Source: an uncultured Paracoccaceae bacterium
Lineage (GTDB): Bacteria; Pseudomonadota; Alphaproteobacteria; Rhodobacterales; Rhodobacteraceae
DNA: 64,000 nucleotides
Direction: 5' to 3'
Assembly (NCBI GenBank): GCA_947499635.1
Contig: CANMPD010000014.1
Location: 28,888-92,887 of the forward strand
Under the pieces are notes generated by a model. It was not told the DNA's origin. It did no database searches and saw only the letters and a list, made by a program, of their open reading frames with translations. Below, piece after piece: positions 8,908-18,444 of this stretch. Each line of letters starts with the position of its first letter. Position 1 is the first letter of the stretch. A program made the translations under genes and the position numbers.

Positions 8908-9969
8908 CTATGCTTTGGATTTTGGGCTTGTGCCCAGACGTTCGCCCACACCTTGGCGTGCTTGCAGCGGTTTCCACCAGCTCTCGTTGTCCAGATACCA
9001 TTGCACGGTTTTCGCCAGCCCTTCTTCGACGGTCACAGAAGGCCGCCAGCCCAGCTCGTCTCGGATACGGGTGGGGTCGATCGCATAACGTGCATCATGG
9101 CCCGGACGATCCGTTACAAAGGTGATTTGATCCGCGTAAGACCCCGCCGCTTTGGGCTGTTTCTCGTCTAAAATCGCGCAAAGGGTTTTCACCAGCTCAA
9201 GGTTGGTGCGCTCGTTCTCGCCACCGATGTTATAGCTGCGGCCCAATGCGCCTTTTTGCAGCACCAACAACAGCGCGTCGGCGTGATCTTCGACGTATAG
9301 CCAATCGCGAATGTTAGACCCGTCTCCATAGATCGGCAGATCCTTGCCCGCCAACGCGTTCAAGATCACCACGGGGATCAGTTTTTCAGGGAAGTGGAAG
9401 GGGCCATAGTTGTTTGAGCAATTCGTCAGCACCACTGGCAGGCCATAGGTCTCGGCCCAGGCGCGGACCAAGTGATCACTGGCCGCCTTGGACGCCGAAT
9501 AGGGCGAACGCGGATCATAGCCCGTGTCTTCGGTGAACATCACGTCTGGGTCATTGGGCAAAGAGCCATAGACCTCATCTGTCGAGATATGGTGAAAGCG
9601 AAACCCCGCAGGCTTGCCTGCATCCAGCCAATATTTGCGTGCGGCTTCCAGCATATTAAACGTGCCGGTGATATTGGTTTCGACAAAATCAGACGGCCCG
9701 TCAATCGAACGATCTACATGACTTTCTGCTGCCAGATGCATCACTGTATCCGGGGCATGTTTGGCAAAAACAGTGTCTAATGCGGCACGATCGCGAATAT
9801 CAGCCTGTTCAAACGCATAAAGCGGGCTGTCTGCGACAGAGGCCACATTGGCTTCGCAAGCCGCATAGGTCAACGCATCTAGGTTGACAACCTCATGGCC
9901 GGCCGCAACCGCCTGACGCACCACAGCAGAGCCGATAAAGCCTGCGCCGCCTGTAATAAGAATTTTCAT
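8908..9969 (-). CDS. rmlB: dTDP-glucose 4,6-dehydratase RmlB
   Basis: This 353-residue extended SDR enzyme has GGAGFIGS at the N-terminus (7-14), the dehydratase TDE motif (130-132, STDEVYG) and the catalytic Tyr157-x3-Lys161 in YSASK. RmlB converts dTDP-glucose to dTDP-4-keto-6-deoxyglucose with tightly bound NAD. Second gene of the rmlCBDA operon, 15 bases after rmlC. All hallmark residues are present and the length is normal. Confidence 0.97.
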   Translation of the reverse strand: MKILITGGAGFIGSAVVRQAVAAGHEVVNLDALTYAACEANVASVADSPLYAFEQADIRDRAALDTVFAKHAPDTVMHLAAESHVDRSIDGPSDFVETNITGTFNMLEAARKYWLDAGKPAGFRFHHISTDEVYGSLPNDPDVMFTEDTGYDPRSPYSASKAASDHLVRAWAETYGLPVVLTNCSNNYGPFHFPEKLIPVVILNALAGKDLPIYGDGSNIRDWLYVEDHADALLLVLQKGALGRSYNIGGENERTNLELVKTLCAILDEKQPKAAGSYADQITFVTDRPGHDARYAIDPTRIRDELGWRPSVTVEEGLAKTVQWYLDNESWWKPLQARQGVGERLGTSPKSKA

Positions 9970-9984
9970 AACGCATCGCCTCTC

Positions 9985-10545
9985 TTAAGCGGAATAGGTA
10001 AAGGGGCTGTCAAACGCCGCCAGCGTCTGCGCCTTATCGTCTTTTTCAGAAATTGCCGGTGTGATGCCGTCCAGCGGCCAGTCGATACCACAGCTGTCCC
10101 ATTTCACCGCGCCATCACATTCAGGCGCATAGTGATCGGTGCATTTATAAATGATCTCGCTGTCGGGTTCGAGCGTCATGAACCCGTGCAAAAATCCCCC
10201 GGGGATCCACAGCTGCACACCGTTCTCAAACGACAACTCAGCTCCAAACCATTTCCCAAAACTGGGTGAACCTTTGCGCACATCCACAGCCACATCATAA
10301 ATCTTACCACGGCCGCAGCGCACAAGCTTGCCCTGTGCATGCGGTGGAGATTGAAAATGCAAGCCCCGAACCGTGCCAACCTCGCTTGAGAGCGAGTGAT
10401 TGTCCTGCACAAATTCAGGCAAATGAACACCAGCCTGTTCAAATTTGCTTTTGTTCCAGCTCTCAGAGAAAAAACCACGATGATCCCCGAAACGTGGCGG
10501 CGTGATCATCAAAACATCAATCAGCGGGGTCTTTTCAATCTGCAT
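9985..10545 (-). CDS. rmlC: dTDP-4-dehydrorhamnose 3,5-epimerase RmlC
   Basis: The 186-residue cupin-fold protein has RGLHFQSPPHAQGKLVRC with catalytic His63, the central strand KIYDVAVDVRKGSP, and the motif IPGGFLHGFMTL. RmlC epimerises C3 and C5 of the keto sugar. It is the first gene of the minus-strand operon, so its promoter lies in the 257-base gap shared with the divergent epimerase gene at 10803. Presence of all four rml genes makes the rhamnose pathway complete within the window. Confidence 0.97.
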   Translation of the reverse strand: MQIEKTPLIDVLMITPPRFGDHRGFFSESWNKSKFEQAGVHLPEFVQDNHSLSSEVGTVRGLHFQSPPHAQGKLVRCGRGKIYDVAVDVRKGSPSFGKWFGAELSFENGVQLWIPGGFLHGFMTLEPDSEIIYKCTDHYAPECDGAVKWDSCGIDWPLDGITPAISEKDDKAQTLAAFDSPFTYSA

Positions 10546-10802
10546 AATCTTCCTTTTCGACGGCCTAACGCCATCTGATAACTATAAAATCCGACCTACA
10601 AGACGGCGACCTCTTTATGGTCGGCTCTGCCATCTTGCAGATAAATTGAGCAACTTTCGCCACACGTACAGAACCTCTTAAATCGCTTAACAGACTGCGG
10701 TTTTTCTTCAAGTCTTTGTCAGCTATGGTCAAATAAGTTTAACAATATTGCGCAAAAGCCTGCTTGGGGATTACGCGTTTACCCGGAAGATAACAGATCA
10801 AT
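10546..10802. promoter_or_regulatory. Divergent promoter region of the rml operon and the 10803 epimerase operon
   Basis: A 257-base gap separates rmlC (minus) from the epimerase gene (plus), so promoters for both directions must lie here or read through. No strong dyad or close match to a known operator was recognised. Confidence 0.5.
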
Positions 10803-11768
10803 ATGACATTTACAGATCAAGCTGCCCCATCACAGACCTCGGATCAAGCAGGGCGCTTTCAGTCTGGAATCAAGCCGCTGGTTATAGGGGCCAATGGGCG
10901 TATTGGGCTGCTGTTACAGCGATATTGGGGACGCAACGCCGCAGTTTGGCACAGTCGCGCACAACACATCGCTGACCCAGACCCCCGTTTTGTTCAATTT
11001 GACCCGCTTAAAAACCCAGATGCGCTGTCTCAGGCCGCGCAACCACAGGGGCAGGCGCCGCGGCAAATTTTATGTCTGGCAGGACCTGTGCCGGGACGCC
11101 TGCCTGCACGGATGCCCGCACGGGGCACCGACAACAACATGCAAGACCACGTCCGTTTGGGTCTTGCATGTGTGGCCGCCGCAGGTGTGGGGGCGCGGGT
11201 CTTTTTGGCCTCTTCGGCGGCAGTCTATGGTGCGCCCTCACAGGATGCGCCCCTGCACGAAAACACCCCCCTAGCCCCCCAGTCACCATACGGGCACGCC
11301 AAGAGTGAGATGGAAGCGCAAGCCATTGCGCTGGGGCACCAGCGGGGCGTCAAAGTGACGGTCCTACGCATCGGCAATATCGCGGGGTTTGATGCCATCT
11401 TAGGGGGCTGGCGGCCTGATTTCACATTGGATCAGTTCGCAAATGGTGACACCCCAAAGCGCAGCTATATCGGTGTGCAAACTCTGGCTGATGTTCTGGC
11501 GCATTTGATGCAGGAACCGGATCTGCCTGCGGTTTTGAATATTGCCCAGCCCAGCCCTGTGGCCATGGGAGCCTTGCTGCAAGCGGCAGCGCGACCTTAT
11601 CGTTGCAAAGCTGCCGGCCCGAGCGCAATTGCAAATGTCACCCTTGACGTAACGCGCCTGGCAGGGTTTGTGCCACTCAAACCGGCCACGCCCGAGGATT
11701 TGGTACAAGACTGGCACCGCTATTGTGCTCAAATCCGCAATACGCCCCAAACAGAGATATCATTATGA
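10803..11768 (+). CDS. NAD-dependent epimerase/dehydratase (SDR family)
   Basis: The 321-residue extended-SDR protein begins its Rossmann fold with VIGANGRIG (about 27-35) and has SSAAVYG and the catalytic-type YGHAK motif with Tyr and Lys conserved. The C-terminal substrate lobe is shorter than in RmlB or GalE. It probably acts on a nucleotide-linked sugar, but the substrate cannot be told. Its stop codon overlaps the start of the priming transferase at 11765 (ATGA), so the two are co-translated and likely belong to one assembly pathway. The start has only a distant GGAAG ribosome-binding site. Confidence 0.75.
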   Translation: MTFTDQAAPSQTSDQAGRFQSGIKPLVIGANGRIGLLLQRYWGRNAAVWHSRAQHIADPDPRFVQFDPLKNPDALSQAAQPQGQAPRQILCLAGPVPGRLPARMPARGTDNNMQDHVRLGLACVAAAGVGARVFLASSAAVYGAPSQDAPLHENTPLAPQSPYGHAKSEMEAQAIALGHQRGVKVTVLRIGNIAGFDAILGGWRPDFTLDQFANGDTPKRSYIGVQTLADVLAHLMQEPDLPAVLNIAQPSPVAMGALLQAAARPYRCKAAGPSAIANVTLDVTRLAGFVPLKPATPEDLVQDWHRYCAQIRNTPQTEISL

Positions 11769-12373
11769 CCTGGGATAAACGCCTATTTGATTTGTTTTTT
11801 GTCACGCTTTTGATCGTGGTTTTGGGACCAATCCTTTTGGTGCTCTTGCTGTGGTTACTGCTCAAAGAAGGACGGCCGGTGTTTTATGTCTCACAGCGGA
11901 TGAAAGGCGTCGACCAACCCTTTATGCTGTGGAAACTGCGCACCATGACCGTGACCGAGAGTGACAGCGGTGTCTCGGGCGGTGACAAAGCCGCGCGCAT
12001 CACCAAAACCGGCGCTTGGTTGCGCGGGAAACGTTTGGATGAATTTCCCCAGCTTTGGAATATTCTCAAAGGTGATTTATCCTTTGTCGGCCCGCGCCCG
12101 CCGCTGCGCCAATATGTCGAAGCCCATCCCGAGATCTACGAACAGGTGCTAAAATCCCGCCCCGGCGTCACGGGCTTGGCCTCGATTAGCTATCACAAAC
12201 ATGAAACCGCCCTACTGGAACGCTGCCAGACCGCCGCAGAGACCCATGATGTCTATTCGCGCATTTGCGTTCCTGCCAAAGCGCGGCTAGATCTGATTTA
12301 TCAACGCCATCAGAATATGTGTTACGATTTTGACCTTGTGTTTCAAACCATTGGCAATTTATTCCGTCGCTAG
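11765..12373 (+). CDS. Second undecaprenyl-phosphate sugar phosphotransferase (priming enzyme)
   Basis: The 202-residue protein has one N-terminal hydrophobic hairpin (LFFVTLLIVVLGPILLVLLLWLLL). The catalytic part carries FMLWKLRTM, ARITKTGAWLRGKRLDEFPQLWNILKGDLSFVGPRPP and SRPGVTGLASIS, the core motifs of the WcaJ/PglC-like sugar-transferase family. It primes lipid-linked glycan synthesis at the inner membrane. The start at 11765 overlaps the previous stop by 4 bases. It differs clearly from the ExoY-like transferase at 5133, which suggests two separate glycans or alternative first sugars. Confidence 0.9.
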   Translation: MTWDKRLFDLFFVTLLIVVLGPILLVLLLWLLLKEGRPVFYVSQRMKGVDQPFMLWKLRTMTVTESDSGVSGGDKAARITKTGAWLRGKRLDEFPQLWNILKGDLSFVGPRPPLRQYVEAHPEIYEQVLKSRPGVTGLASISYHKHETALLERCQTAAETHDVYSRICVPAKARLDLIYQRHQNMCYDFDLVFQTIGNLFRR

Positions 12374-12460
12374 CCAGCCAACAAAAGCGCGCCTCTCATC
12401 CCTTAGGGGCTTTGCAAAATCTAAATCTGCTTCTCCAAATTTCAGGAAGTATTCCAAGCC

Positions 12461-13207
12461 GTGTTATCAAAGCTGTTTCACCGCTTTCAGGCTCAAAGAG
12501 CCTTCTTACCCCCGCAGCCTGACCGCTCTTTAGCGGTGATAGGTGATCTGCATGGCTGTTACGACCTCTTGCAAAAGATGCTCGAACAGATCCCACAAGA
12601 GACCCAGATCGTCTTGGTCGGCGACTATATCGACCGGGGCCCCAACAGCGCACAAGTGTTGCGGTTTTTACACGCGTCCCCCAATTTGATTTGTCTCAAA
12701 GGCAATCACGAAGACATGCTGCTGCGATTTCTAGAGGCCCCGACCCGCGAGGGCACGCGGTGGTTGAAACACGGTGGCACCCAAACACTGGCCTCCTTTG
12801 GGTTGAAACTGTCACAGTTCACAGGCGTGAAAAAGACACAAGCCGAAGCCTTGCTAGAGTGTCGAAATGCGTTAACGAAAGAGATGGGGGCGGAGCTCGT
12901 CAACTGGCTGAAATCCCTCCCGACCTCGCATTTCAACGGTAATATCTTCATCGCACATGCCGGAGCACATCCACAGGTACGTCTGGACAGACAAGATCCG
13001 CGACACTTGATCTGGGGGCATCCCAAATTCAACCAATTACGCCGTCGCGACGGAATTTGGGTCGCCCATGGCCATGTCATCCAAGATAGACCTGCTGCAG
13101 CAGCAGGGTGTATCGCCATCGACACCGGAGCCTATGCCACAGGTGTGCTATCCGCCGCTTATATCGGCGCAAACGAAAACCTTCGCTTTTTGCAAGTGAC
13201 CCTCTGA
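12461..13207 (+). CDS. PPP-family metallophosphatase (serine/threonine phosphatase-like)
   Basis: The 248-residue protein has the binuclear-metal phosphoesterase motifs GDLHG, GDYIDRG and GNHE in order, then HAGAHP and a late AHGHV histidine. These are shared by bacterial serine/threonine protein phosphatases and ApaH-like hydrolases. The start is a GTG at 12461 preceded by AGGAAG. It lies between the second priming transferase and manC, all on the plus strand. No protein kinase was found in the window, so its substrate (a phosphoprotein, a nucleotide, or an exopolysaccharide regulator) is unknown. Confidence 0.85.
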   Translation: MLSKLFHRFQAQRAFLPPQPDRSLAVIGDLHGCYDLLQKMLEQIPQETQIVLVGDYIDRGPNSAQVLRFLHASPNLICLKGNHEDMLLRFLEAPTREGTRWLKHGGTQTLASFGLKLSQFTGVKKTQAEALLECRNALTKEMGAELVNWLKSLPTSHFNGNIFIAHAGAHPQVRLDRQDPRHLIWGHPKFNQLRRRDGIWVAHGHVIQDRPAAAAGCIAIDTGAYATGVLSAAYIGANENLRFLQVTL

Positions 13208-13324
13208 GGCGAGAGTGCAGTTCAGTCACATGCACAATATTTATGGTTTGGCAGTAGTCCTTGCATTGCCATAAAGGCTTAGATTACCTGATACACCATA
13301 CAGTCTAAACGGAGACGTTCAGTA

Positions 13325-14755
13325 GTGCGCATAACCCCAGTCCTTCTTTGTGGTGGCTCCGGTACGCGGTTGTGGCCCTTGTCTCGGAACAGTTATCCAA
13401 AACAATTCGTGCCTTTGTTGGGGGAAGAAACCCTGTTTCAAGCCTCTGCAAAACGGTTGTCCGGCCGCAATGAATCCGTTGATTTCACCGCACCGGTCGT
13501 CCTGACCAACGCAGATTTCCGGTTTATCGTTCCTGCACAATTACAATCCATCGGGATTGACCCCGGCGCCATTATAATCGAACCCCAAGGGCGCAATACG
13601 GCCCCTGCGATTTTAGCCGCCGCTTTAAATGCCGTGACCGATGACCCCGACGCGGTGCTCTTGGTCGCCCCGTCCGACCATGTGGTGCCTGACACGGCTG
13701 CCTTTCACAAAGCGGTCGCTAAAGGGCTGGACGCCGTTAAACAAAACAAAATCGTCACCTTCGGCATCACACCCACACATGCCGAAACCGGTTATGGATA
13801 TCTCGAACTAGCAGCCGATCCGCAAGATGGCGCGGCTGTTGCTCTCAAGCAGTTCGTCGAGAAACCGGACACGGCGCGCGCAACCCAGATGTTGGCCGCA
13901 GGACATTTCAAATGGAATGCCGGGATCTTTCTATTTGCCGCAAAAGATATCATCTCAGCCTTTGAAACCCATGCCCCCAACCTGATGGAACCCGTGCGCA
14001 CCGCCGTGACACAGGCCAAACCCGACCTTGGTTTTCTGCGCCTAGACCCCGAGGCATGGGCCCGAGCAGACAATATCTCGATCGACTACGCTGTAATGGA
14101 ACGTGCCAGTAATCTCGCGGTGGTTCCCTTTGACAGCGCCTGGTCCGATTTGGGCGGTTGGGATACAATCTGGCGCGAGTCTGATCCGGATAAAAATGGC
14201 CTTGTCACCAGCGGTACCGTGACCGCAATTGACTGCAACGACACATTGCTGCGGTCAGACAGCGATCATCTTGAGGTGGTCGGCGTTGGGTTGAACGGCA
14301 TTATTGCAGTGGCGATGAACGATGCGGTCTTGATCGCGGATAAGTCCCGCGCTCAAGACGTCAAACTGGCCGTCACAAAGTTGAAAGAAAAAGGGGCCAC
14401 ACAGGCCACAACATTTCCAAAAGAACACCGCCCGTGGGGGTGGTCTGAAAGCCTGGTGGTCAGCAATCGCTTTCAGGTGAAACGTATCACGGTATTTCCC
14501 GGCGCGGCGCTCTCTCTTCAAAGCCATTTCCATCGCTCTGAACATTGGATCGTCGTTGAAGGCACCGCCAGAGTAACCGTAGACGGTGACATACGTCTCG
14601 TCACCGAAAACCAATCGGTCTACGTCCCCTTGGGCAGTGTTCACAGCATGGAAAACCCCGGTAAGGTGCCCATGGTCCTGATCGAAGTCCAAACCGGCGC
14701 CTATGTCGGCGAGGATGACATCATACGCCACAATGACATCTATGCACAACTCTAG
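13325..14755 (+). CDS. manC: Mannose-1-phosphate guanylyltransferase / mannose-6-phosphate isomerase
   Basis: This 476-residue two-domain enzyme carries the GTP:mannose-1-P guanylyltransferase signature CGGSGTRLWPLSR with YPKQF, plus FVEKPDT and WNAGIFLF. The C-terminal cupin, with Q-x-HxH-R-x-EHW (LQSHFHRSEHW), is typical of type II phosphomannose isomerases. It supplies GDP-mannose. The start is GTG at 13325 after GGAGA. Located downstream of the phosphatase gene with a 117-base gap. A matching phosphomannomutase (ManB) is not in the window and would have to be supplied from elsewhere. Confidence 0.95.
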   Translation: MRITPVLLCGGSGTRLWPLSRNSYPKQFVPLLGEETLFQASAKRLSGRNESVDFTAPVVLTNADFRFIVPAQLQSIGIDPGAIIIEPQGRNTAPAILAAALNAVTDDPDAVLLVAPSDHVVPDTAAFHKAVAKGLDAVKQNKIVTFGITPTHAETGYGYLELAADPQDGAAVALKQFVEKPDTARATQMLAAGHFKWNAGIFLFAAKDIISAFETHAPNLMEPVRTAVTQAKPDLGFLRLDPEAWARADNISIDYAVMERASNLAVVPFDSAWSDLGGWDTIWRESDPDKNGLVTSGTVTAIDCNDTLLRSDSDHLEVVGVGLNGIIAVAMNDAVLIADKSRAQDVKLAVTKLKEKGATQATTFPKEHRPWGWSESLVVSNRFQVKRITVFPGAALSLQSHFHRSEHWIVVEGTARVTVDGDIRLVTENQSVYVPLGSVHSMENPGKVPMVLIEVQTGAYVGEDDIIRHNDIYAQL

Positions 14756-15186
14756 GCCGATTAAAGGGATGTGAACAACAGGTGGAGAGCGACTTCTACG
14801 ACTTCTGAGGGGAGGGTGCCTTGTCGATCTCTTCCATCATCTTTTCTTGAAAGATGTCTGCGGGGATCTTCCATTCGTAACCCATTGGTTTCTGATAGAG
14901 GTCTTACCTCGGGGGAGCCCGCTCCCTTACATAAGCCCTTTATTATAATTATAATTATGTTAAGGATGGTGAAATCTATTTTATGAAATTCTAAAATCAG
15001 ATTCAAAACCGCGCCATGTGCACCGCCCTAAATTTTATAACATGGCAATTCGTTCTTTTCGCCACAAAGCAGTCCCGATATTGCTACACTCCCTAAACAG
15101 ATGTAAATAAATTCATTCTTTTAATATAGCACAGTCTAATTGTGTGTGTTTTTATGTGATAAATAACCAACGGATCTTGATTTTAA
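14756..15186. other. Intergenic region with a possible transposase relic and an AT palindrome-rich run
   Basis: A 431-base gap before the metalloprotease gene. On the minus strand 14796-14903 encodes a truncated C-terminus resembling integrase-core transposases (listed separately). Next to it, 14940-14960 is a self-complementary AT run (TTATAATTATAATTA). The rest is AT-rich and probably holds the metalloprotease promoter. Confidence 0.5.
14796..14903 (-). pseudogene. Possible C-terminal relic of an IS30/IS3-type transposase
   Basis: The minus strand has 35 sense codons bounded by stops, ending with TAG at 14796-14798. The peptide includes KPMGYEWKIPADIFQEKM, which resembles the GWKTPAEVF segment near the C-terminus of integrase-core transposases. 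There is no start codon and no upstream catalytic region, so if real it is a remnant. The resemblance is short and made by eye, hence the low confidence. Confidence 0.25.
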
Positions 15187-17349
15187 ATGTGTGAAATTTG
15201 TGCTCTGACCGCGACCTTTGACCCACAACGCCATGTACATGGAACGTCTCAAAGCGCTGCCGCAATTCGCGAATCCATCGGAGATGCCTCTGGTAATCGG
15301 TTCACCCCATACGAAATCGAAGATGGTGACAGTTTCTTTGGAACCATCGCATTTGCAGGTGATCATGATTGGATCGCCACCACATTAGATGCGGGTCAAA
15401 CCTATGATATCGCTGCACGCGGTGTGCACTCTGGTGGTGGCACACTCGCGGATACTTATCTGCGCCTTTACGATAGCAATGGTACCCTCCTGGCCTACAA
15501 TGATGATGGCGGCAGTGGATTTGACTCCCTGCTCAACTACACGGCCAGCAACAGTGGCACATATTACATCGGCGTCAGCGGTTTCAATAGCTTAAGAACC
15601 GGCAGCTATACGGTTGAGCTCAACTCACGTACACTGGAAACAGCCACCTTGGATGAGCTGGCGGATTATCTCACCGATGGCTATTGGGAAGACACCGGCC
15701 GCACCGGCAGCCAGTTTGACACCCGCACCAATAATCAAATCACTGTTGATATCACGGGGCTCACCTCTGACGGGCAAAAGCTGGCCGAATGGGCGTTTGA
15801 GGCTTGGGAACTGGTTGCCGATATTGAATTCGTCGAAGTGTTCTCCGGGGCTGATATCACCTTCCAAGACAATGACATCGGCGCCTATGCAGACAGTGAT
15901 GTCGGATTTAATGGCTATATCACGGATGCCACTGTCAATGTGTCGACCTCGTGGATTTCTCTTTATGGATCGGATCTGTCGAGCTACACATTCGCCACCT
16001 ATATCCATGAAATCGGCCATGCGCTGGGTCTGGGACATCAAGGCGACTACAACGGATCCGGCAACTATAGTACCGATGCCACCTTTGCCAATGACAGTTG
16101 GCAGGTCTCGGTGATGTCCTATTTTTCACAAGACGAGAACCCCACAACCGACGCAAGCTATGCCGCGGTCACCTCTGCAATGATGGCGGATATTGTTGCC
16201 ATTCAAAACCTATACGGTGCCGCTGACAGTGACAGCGCCTCGGGCGGGGACACAACCTGGGGCAAGGGCACCGAGCTTGATGGGTACTTCAGTGACCTGC
16301 TCGACGATATCCCAGACGAGGCAGTTGCCTTTACCATCTATGATGTGGATGGCACCGATACGCTTAATCTCGACGATTATGATGCTTACGACAACCGAGT
16401 CGATCTTAATGACGAAAGCTTTTCTGATGTGGGAGGGCTTATCGGCAATATCGGCATCGCCCGCGGCACGATCATCGAAAATGCGACTCTCGGCGATGGC
16501 AATGACACCGTGGTCGGCAACGACTCTGACAACACCCTGATCGGCAATGCCGGCAATGACAGCCTCACCGGAGGCCTCGGCGCAGACATACTGTATGGCG
16601 AAGACGGCGTGGACCAACTGTATGGTAACGCCGGTGAAGATGTCCTCGTTGGAGGCCAGGGCCATGACCGTCTCAAAGGCGGGGCTGACAATGATTCACT
16701 CTCGGGTGGCGGCGACAACGATACCCTCGATGGTGGGAAAGGTCATGACACGCTTAAAGGCGGAAGTGGCAAGGATACGATCGAAGGTGGCAAAGGCAAT
16801 GACACCCTTAAAGGCAGCAGCGGCAAAGACGACCTGAGCGGCGGCACGGGAACCGATACACTCAACGGTGGTAGCAACAAGGATACATTACGCGGCGATA
16901 ACGGGGACGATCTTCTTAAAGGCGGCAGCGGCAAAGACATTCTTAAAGGTGGCAAAGGCGACGACACCCTCAAGGGCGATAACGGAGATGACCTGCTCAA
17001 GGCAGGCAAAGGCGACGACCTCCTTAAAGGCGGCAAAGGGTCCGACACCTTGTCCGGTGAACAAGGCAATGACACCCTAATCGGTGGCGACGGCGCGGAT
17101 GAATTCATCTTTGATGTCGGTGCCAATATCGATGAAATTACGGATTTCGAACTTGGGCTTGATATCCTCAGCCTGTCGCAAGATTTGGTAGGCACGCGCA
17201 GTGACGCAACAGATGTGATAGACCGCTATGCCACAGTCTCAGACAGCGGTATCACCTTTGATTTCGGCAGTGGCGATCGCCTGATCCTTTCAAACCACAG
17301 CACCCAATCGGCCCTGAATACGCTGGCCGATGACATTATCTTTGTCTAA
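15187..17349 (+). CDS. Serralysin-like M10 zinc metalloprotease with RTX repeats
   Basis: The 720-residue protein starts MCEICALT, an N-terminus I associate with roseobacter secreted proteases. Residues 35-150 resemble a bacterial pre-peptidase (PPC-type) beta domain (DHDWIATTLDAGQTYDI). The metzincin domain follows, with HEIGHALGLGH (zinc ligands His274, His278, His284) and the Met-turn SVMSYF near 310. From about 430 come some 17 glycine-aspartate nonapeptide repeats (GGxGxDxLxG) that bind calcium, then a C-terminal part ending in LADDIIFV. RTX proteins of this type leave by type I secretion, driven by the C-terminus; no Sec signal is present. No ABC/MFP/TolC exporter genes are in the window. 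Its ending closely matches the RTX protein at 37583. Confidence 0.93.
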   Translation: MCEICALTATFDPQRHVHGTSQSAAAIRESIGDASGNRFTPYEIEDGDSFFGTIAFAGDHDWIATTLDAGQTYDIAARGVHSGGGTLADTYLRLYDSNGTLLAYNDDGGSGFDSLLNYTASNSGTYYIGVSGFNSLRTGSYTVELNSRTLETATLDELADYLTDGYWEDTGRTGSQFDTRTNNQITVDITGLTSDGQKLAEWAFEAWELVADIEFVEVFSGADITFQDNDIGAYADSDVGFNGYITDATVNVSTSWISLYGSDLSSYTFATYIHEIGHALGLGHQGDYNGSGNYSTDATFANDSWQVSVMSYFSQDENPTTDASYAAVTSAMMADIVAIQNLYGAADSDSASGGDTTWGKGTELDGYFSDLLDDIPDEAVAFTIYDVDGTDTLNLDDYDAYDNRVDLNDESFSDVGGLIGNIGIARGTIIENATLGDGNDTVVGNDSDNTLIGNAGNDSLTGGLGADILYGEDGVDQLYGNAGEDVLVGGQGHDRLKGGADNDSLSGGGDNDTLDGGKGHDTLKGGSGKDTIEGGKGNDTLKGSSGKDDLSGGTGTDTLNGGSNKDTLRGDNGDDLLKGGSGKDILKGGKGDDTLKGDNGDDLLKAGKGDDLLKGGKGSDTLSGEQGNDTLIGGDGADEFIFDVGANIDEITDFELGLDILSLSQDLVGTRSDATDVIDRYATVSDSGITFDFGSGDRLILSNHSTQSALNTLADDIIFV

Positions 17350-17386
17350 CCAAATCACATAGGAACCAGGTGATAAGGACGCGTCG

Positions 17387-18430
17387 TTAAGACGCCCCCT
17401 GCCCAGCCTCGTTTGAGCGGTAGTGCTTGCGATACCATGTAACAAAGGCCGCAACGCCGTCTTTGACGTCGGTTTGGGGGCGGTACCCCGTTAGGCTTTG
17501 CAGCAGCTCTGCATTGGCCCAGGTGGCAGGCACGTCGCCGGGTTGCATGGGCATCAGGTTTTTCTCGGCGGTGATGCCGGTTGCATCCTCGATGGCGGCA
17601 ATGAAATCTGTTAGCTGCACGGCGTCGGAATTGCCGATATTGACCACGCGATGGGGGGCCACCGGTGACAGGCTGTCGCCCTCAGGCACGATCCCATCGG
17701 TAGGGCGTTGGGGAATGGCATCCAGCAGCAGACGGATCGCTTCGACCAAATCAGACACATAGGTAAAGTCACGCTTCATATCGCCGTGGTTATAGACGTC
17801 GATCGGCGTGCCTTCTAGAATGGCTTTGGTGAATTTGAACAGCGCCATATCGGGGCGTCCCCAAGGACCATAGACGGTGAAGAACCGGAACATGGTCACC
17901 GACAGATCAAACAGATGTGCATAGGAATGCGACATGTTTTCCGTGGATTTCTTGGTCGCCGCATAAAAGGACATTTGGTGGTCTGCACGCTGGGTCTCGG
18001 CATAGGGCATCTGCGTATTGGCGCCATAAGCCGAGGAGGTCGAGGCCAAGAGCATATGTTTTGGCGGATGCGCGCGCGCGGCCTCGAGGAGCTCAAAGGT
18101 ACCGATCAGGTTGCTCTCGAGATAGGAGCGCGGGTTCTCAATTGAGTAGCGCACACCGGCCTGTGCGGCCAGATGTACCACGTAATCGGGTGTGTGAGTT
18201 GCAAACAGATCCAGAACCAGGCCGGGGGTTTCCACCTTGCCGATCACGGGGATGAAATTCTCCCCGTTTTTCGCCTGTGCCAGCATCTGATGACGTGCCT
18301 CTTTGAGGGTGACGTCATAATAGTCGCTTAAGGCATCAAGCCCGATCACGCGATAGCCCTGCGTCAGCAAAAGCTGGCTGAGGTGAAACCCGATAAAGCC
18401 AGCAGAGCCGGTAACCAGAACTGTTTGCAT
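17387..18430 (-). CDS. UDP-glucuronate 4-epimerase-like NAD-dependent epimerase
   Basis: The 347-residue extended SDR has GSAGFIG (8-14) and catalytic Tyr156/Lys160 in YAATKK. It also has the segments LDALSDYYDVTLKEAR, YSIENPRSYLESNL and FFTVYGPWGRPDMALFKFTKAI, characteristic of LspL/CapI-type UDP-glucuronate epimerases. It would convert UDP-glucuronate to UDP-galacturonate. The gene follows ugd by 14 bases in the same direction, giving a two-step route from UDP-glucose to UDP-GlcA and UDP-GalA. This provides acidic sugars for the capsule or exopolysaccharide. Confidence 0.92.
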   Translation of the reverse strand: MQTVLVTGSAGFIGFHLSQLLLTQGYRVIGLDALSDYYDVTLKEARHQMLAQAKNGENFIPVIGKVETPGLVLDLFATHTPDYVVHLAAQAGVRYSIENPRSYLESNLIGTFELLEAARAHPPKHMLLASTSSAYGANTQMPYAETQRADHQMSFYAATKKSTENMSHSYAHLFDLSVTMFRFFTVYGPWGRPDMALFKFTKAILEGTPIDVYNHGDMKRDFTYVSDLVEAIRLLLDAIPQRPTDGIVPEGDSLSPVAPHRVVNIGNSDAVQLTDFIAAIEDATGITAEKNLMPMQPGDVPATWANAELLQSLTGYRPQTDVKDGVAAFVTWYRKHYRSNEAGQGAS

Positions 18431-18444
18431 CTTACGTCTGCTTT

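Noticed and set aside
14761..15006. Minus-strand frame of 81 codons containing a run of isoleucines
   Set aside because: The Ile run comes from the AT palindrome; the possible transposase-like relic is in another frame.
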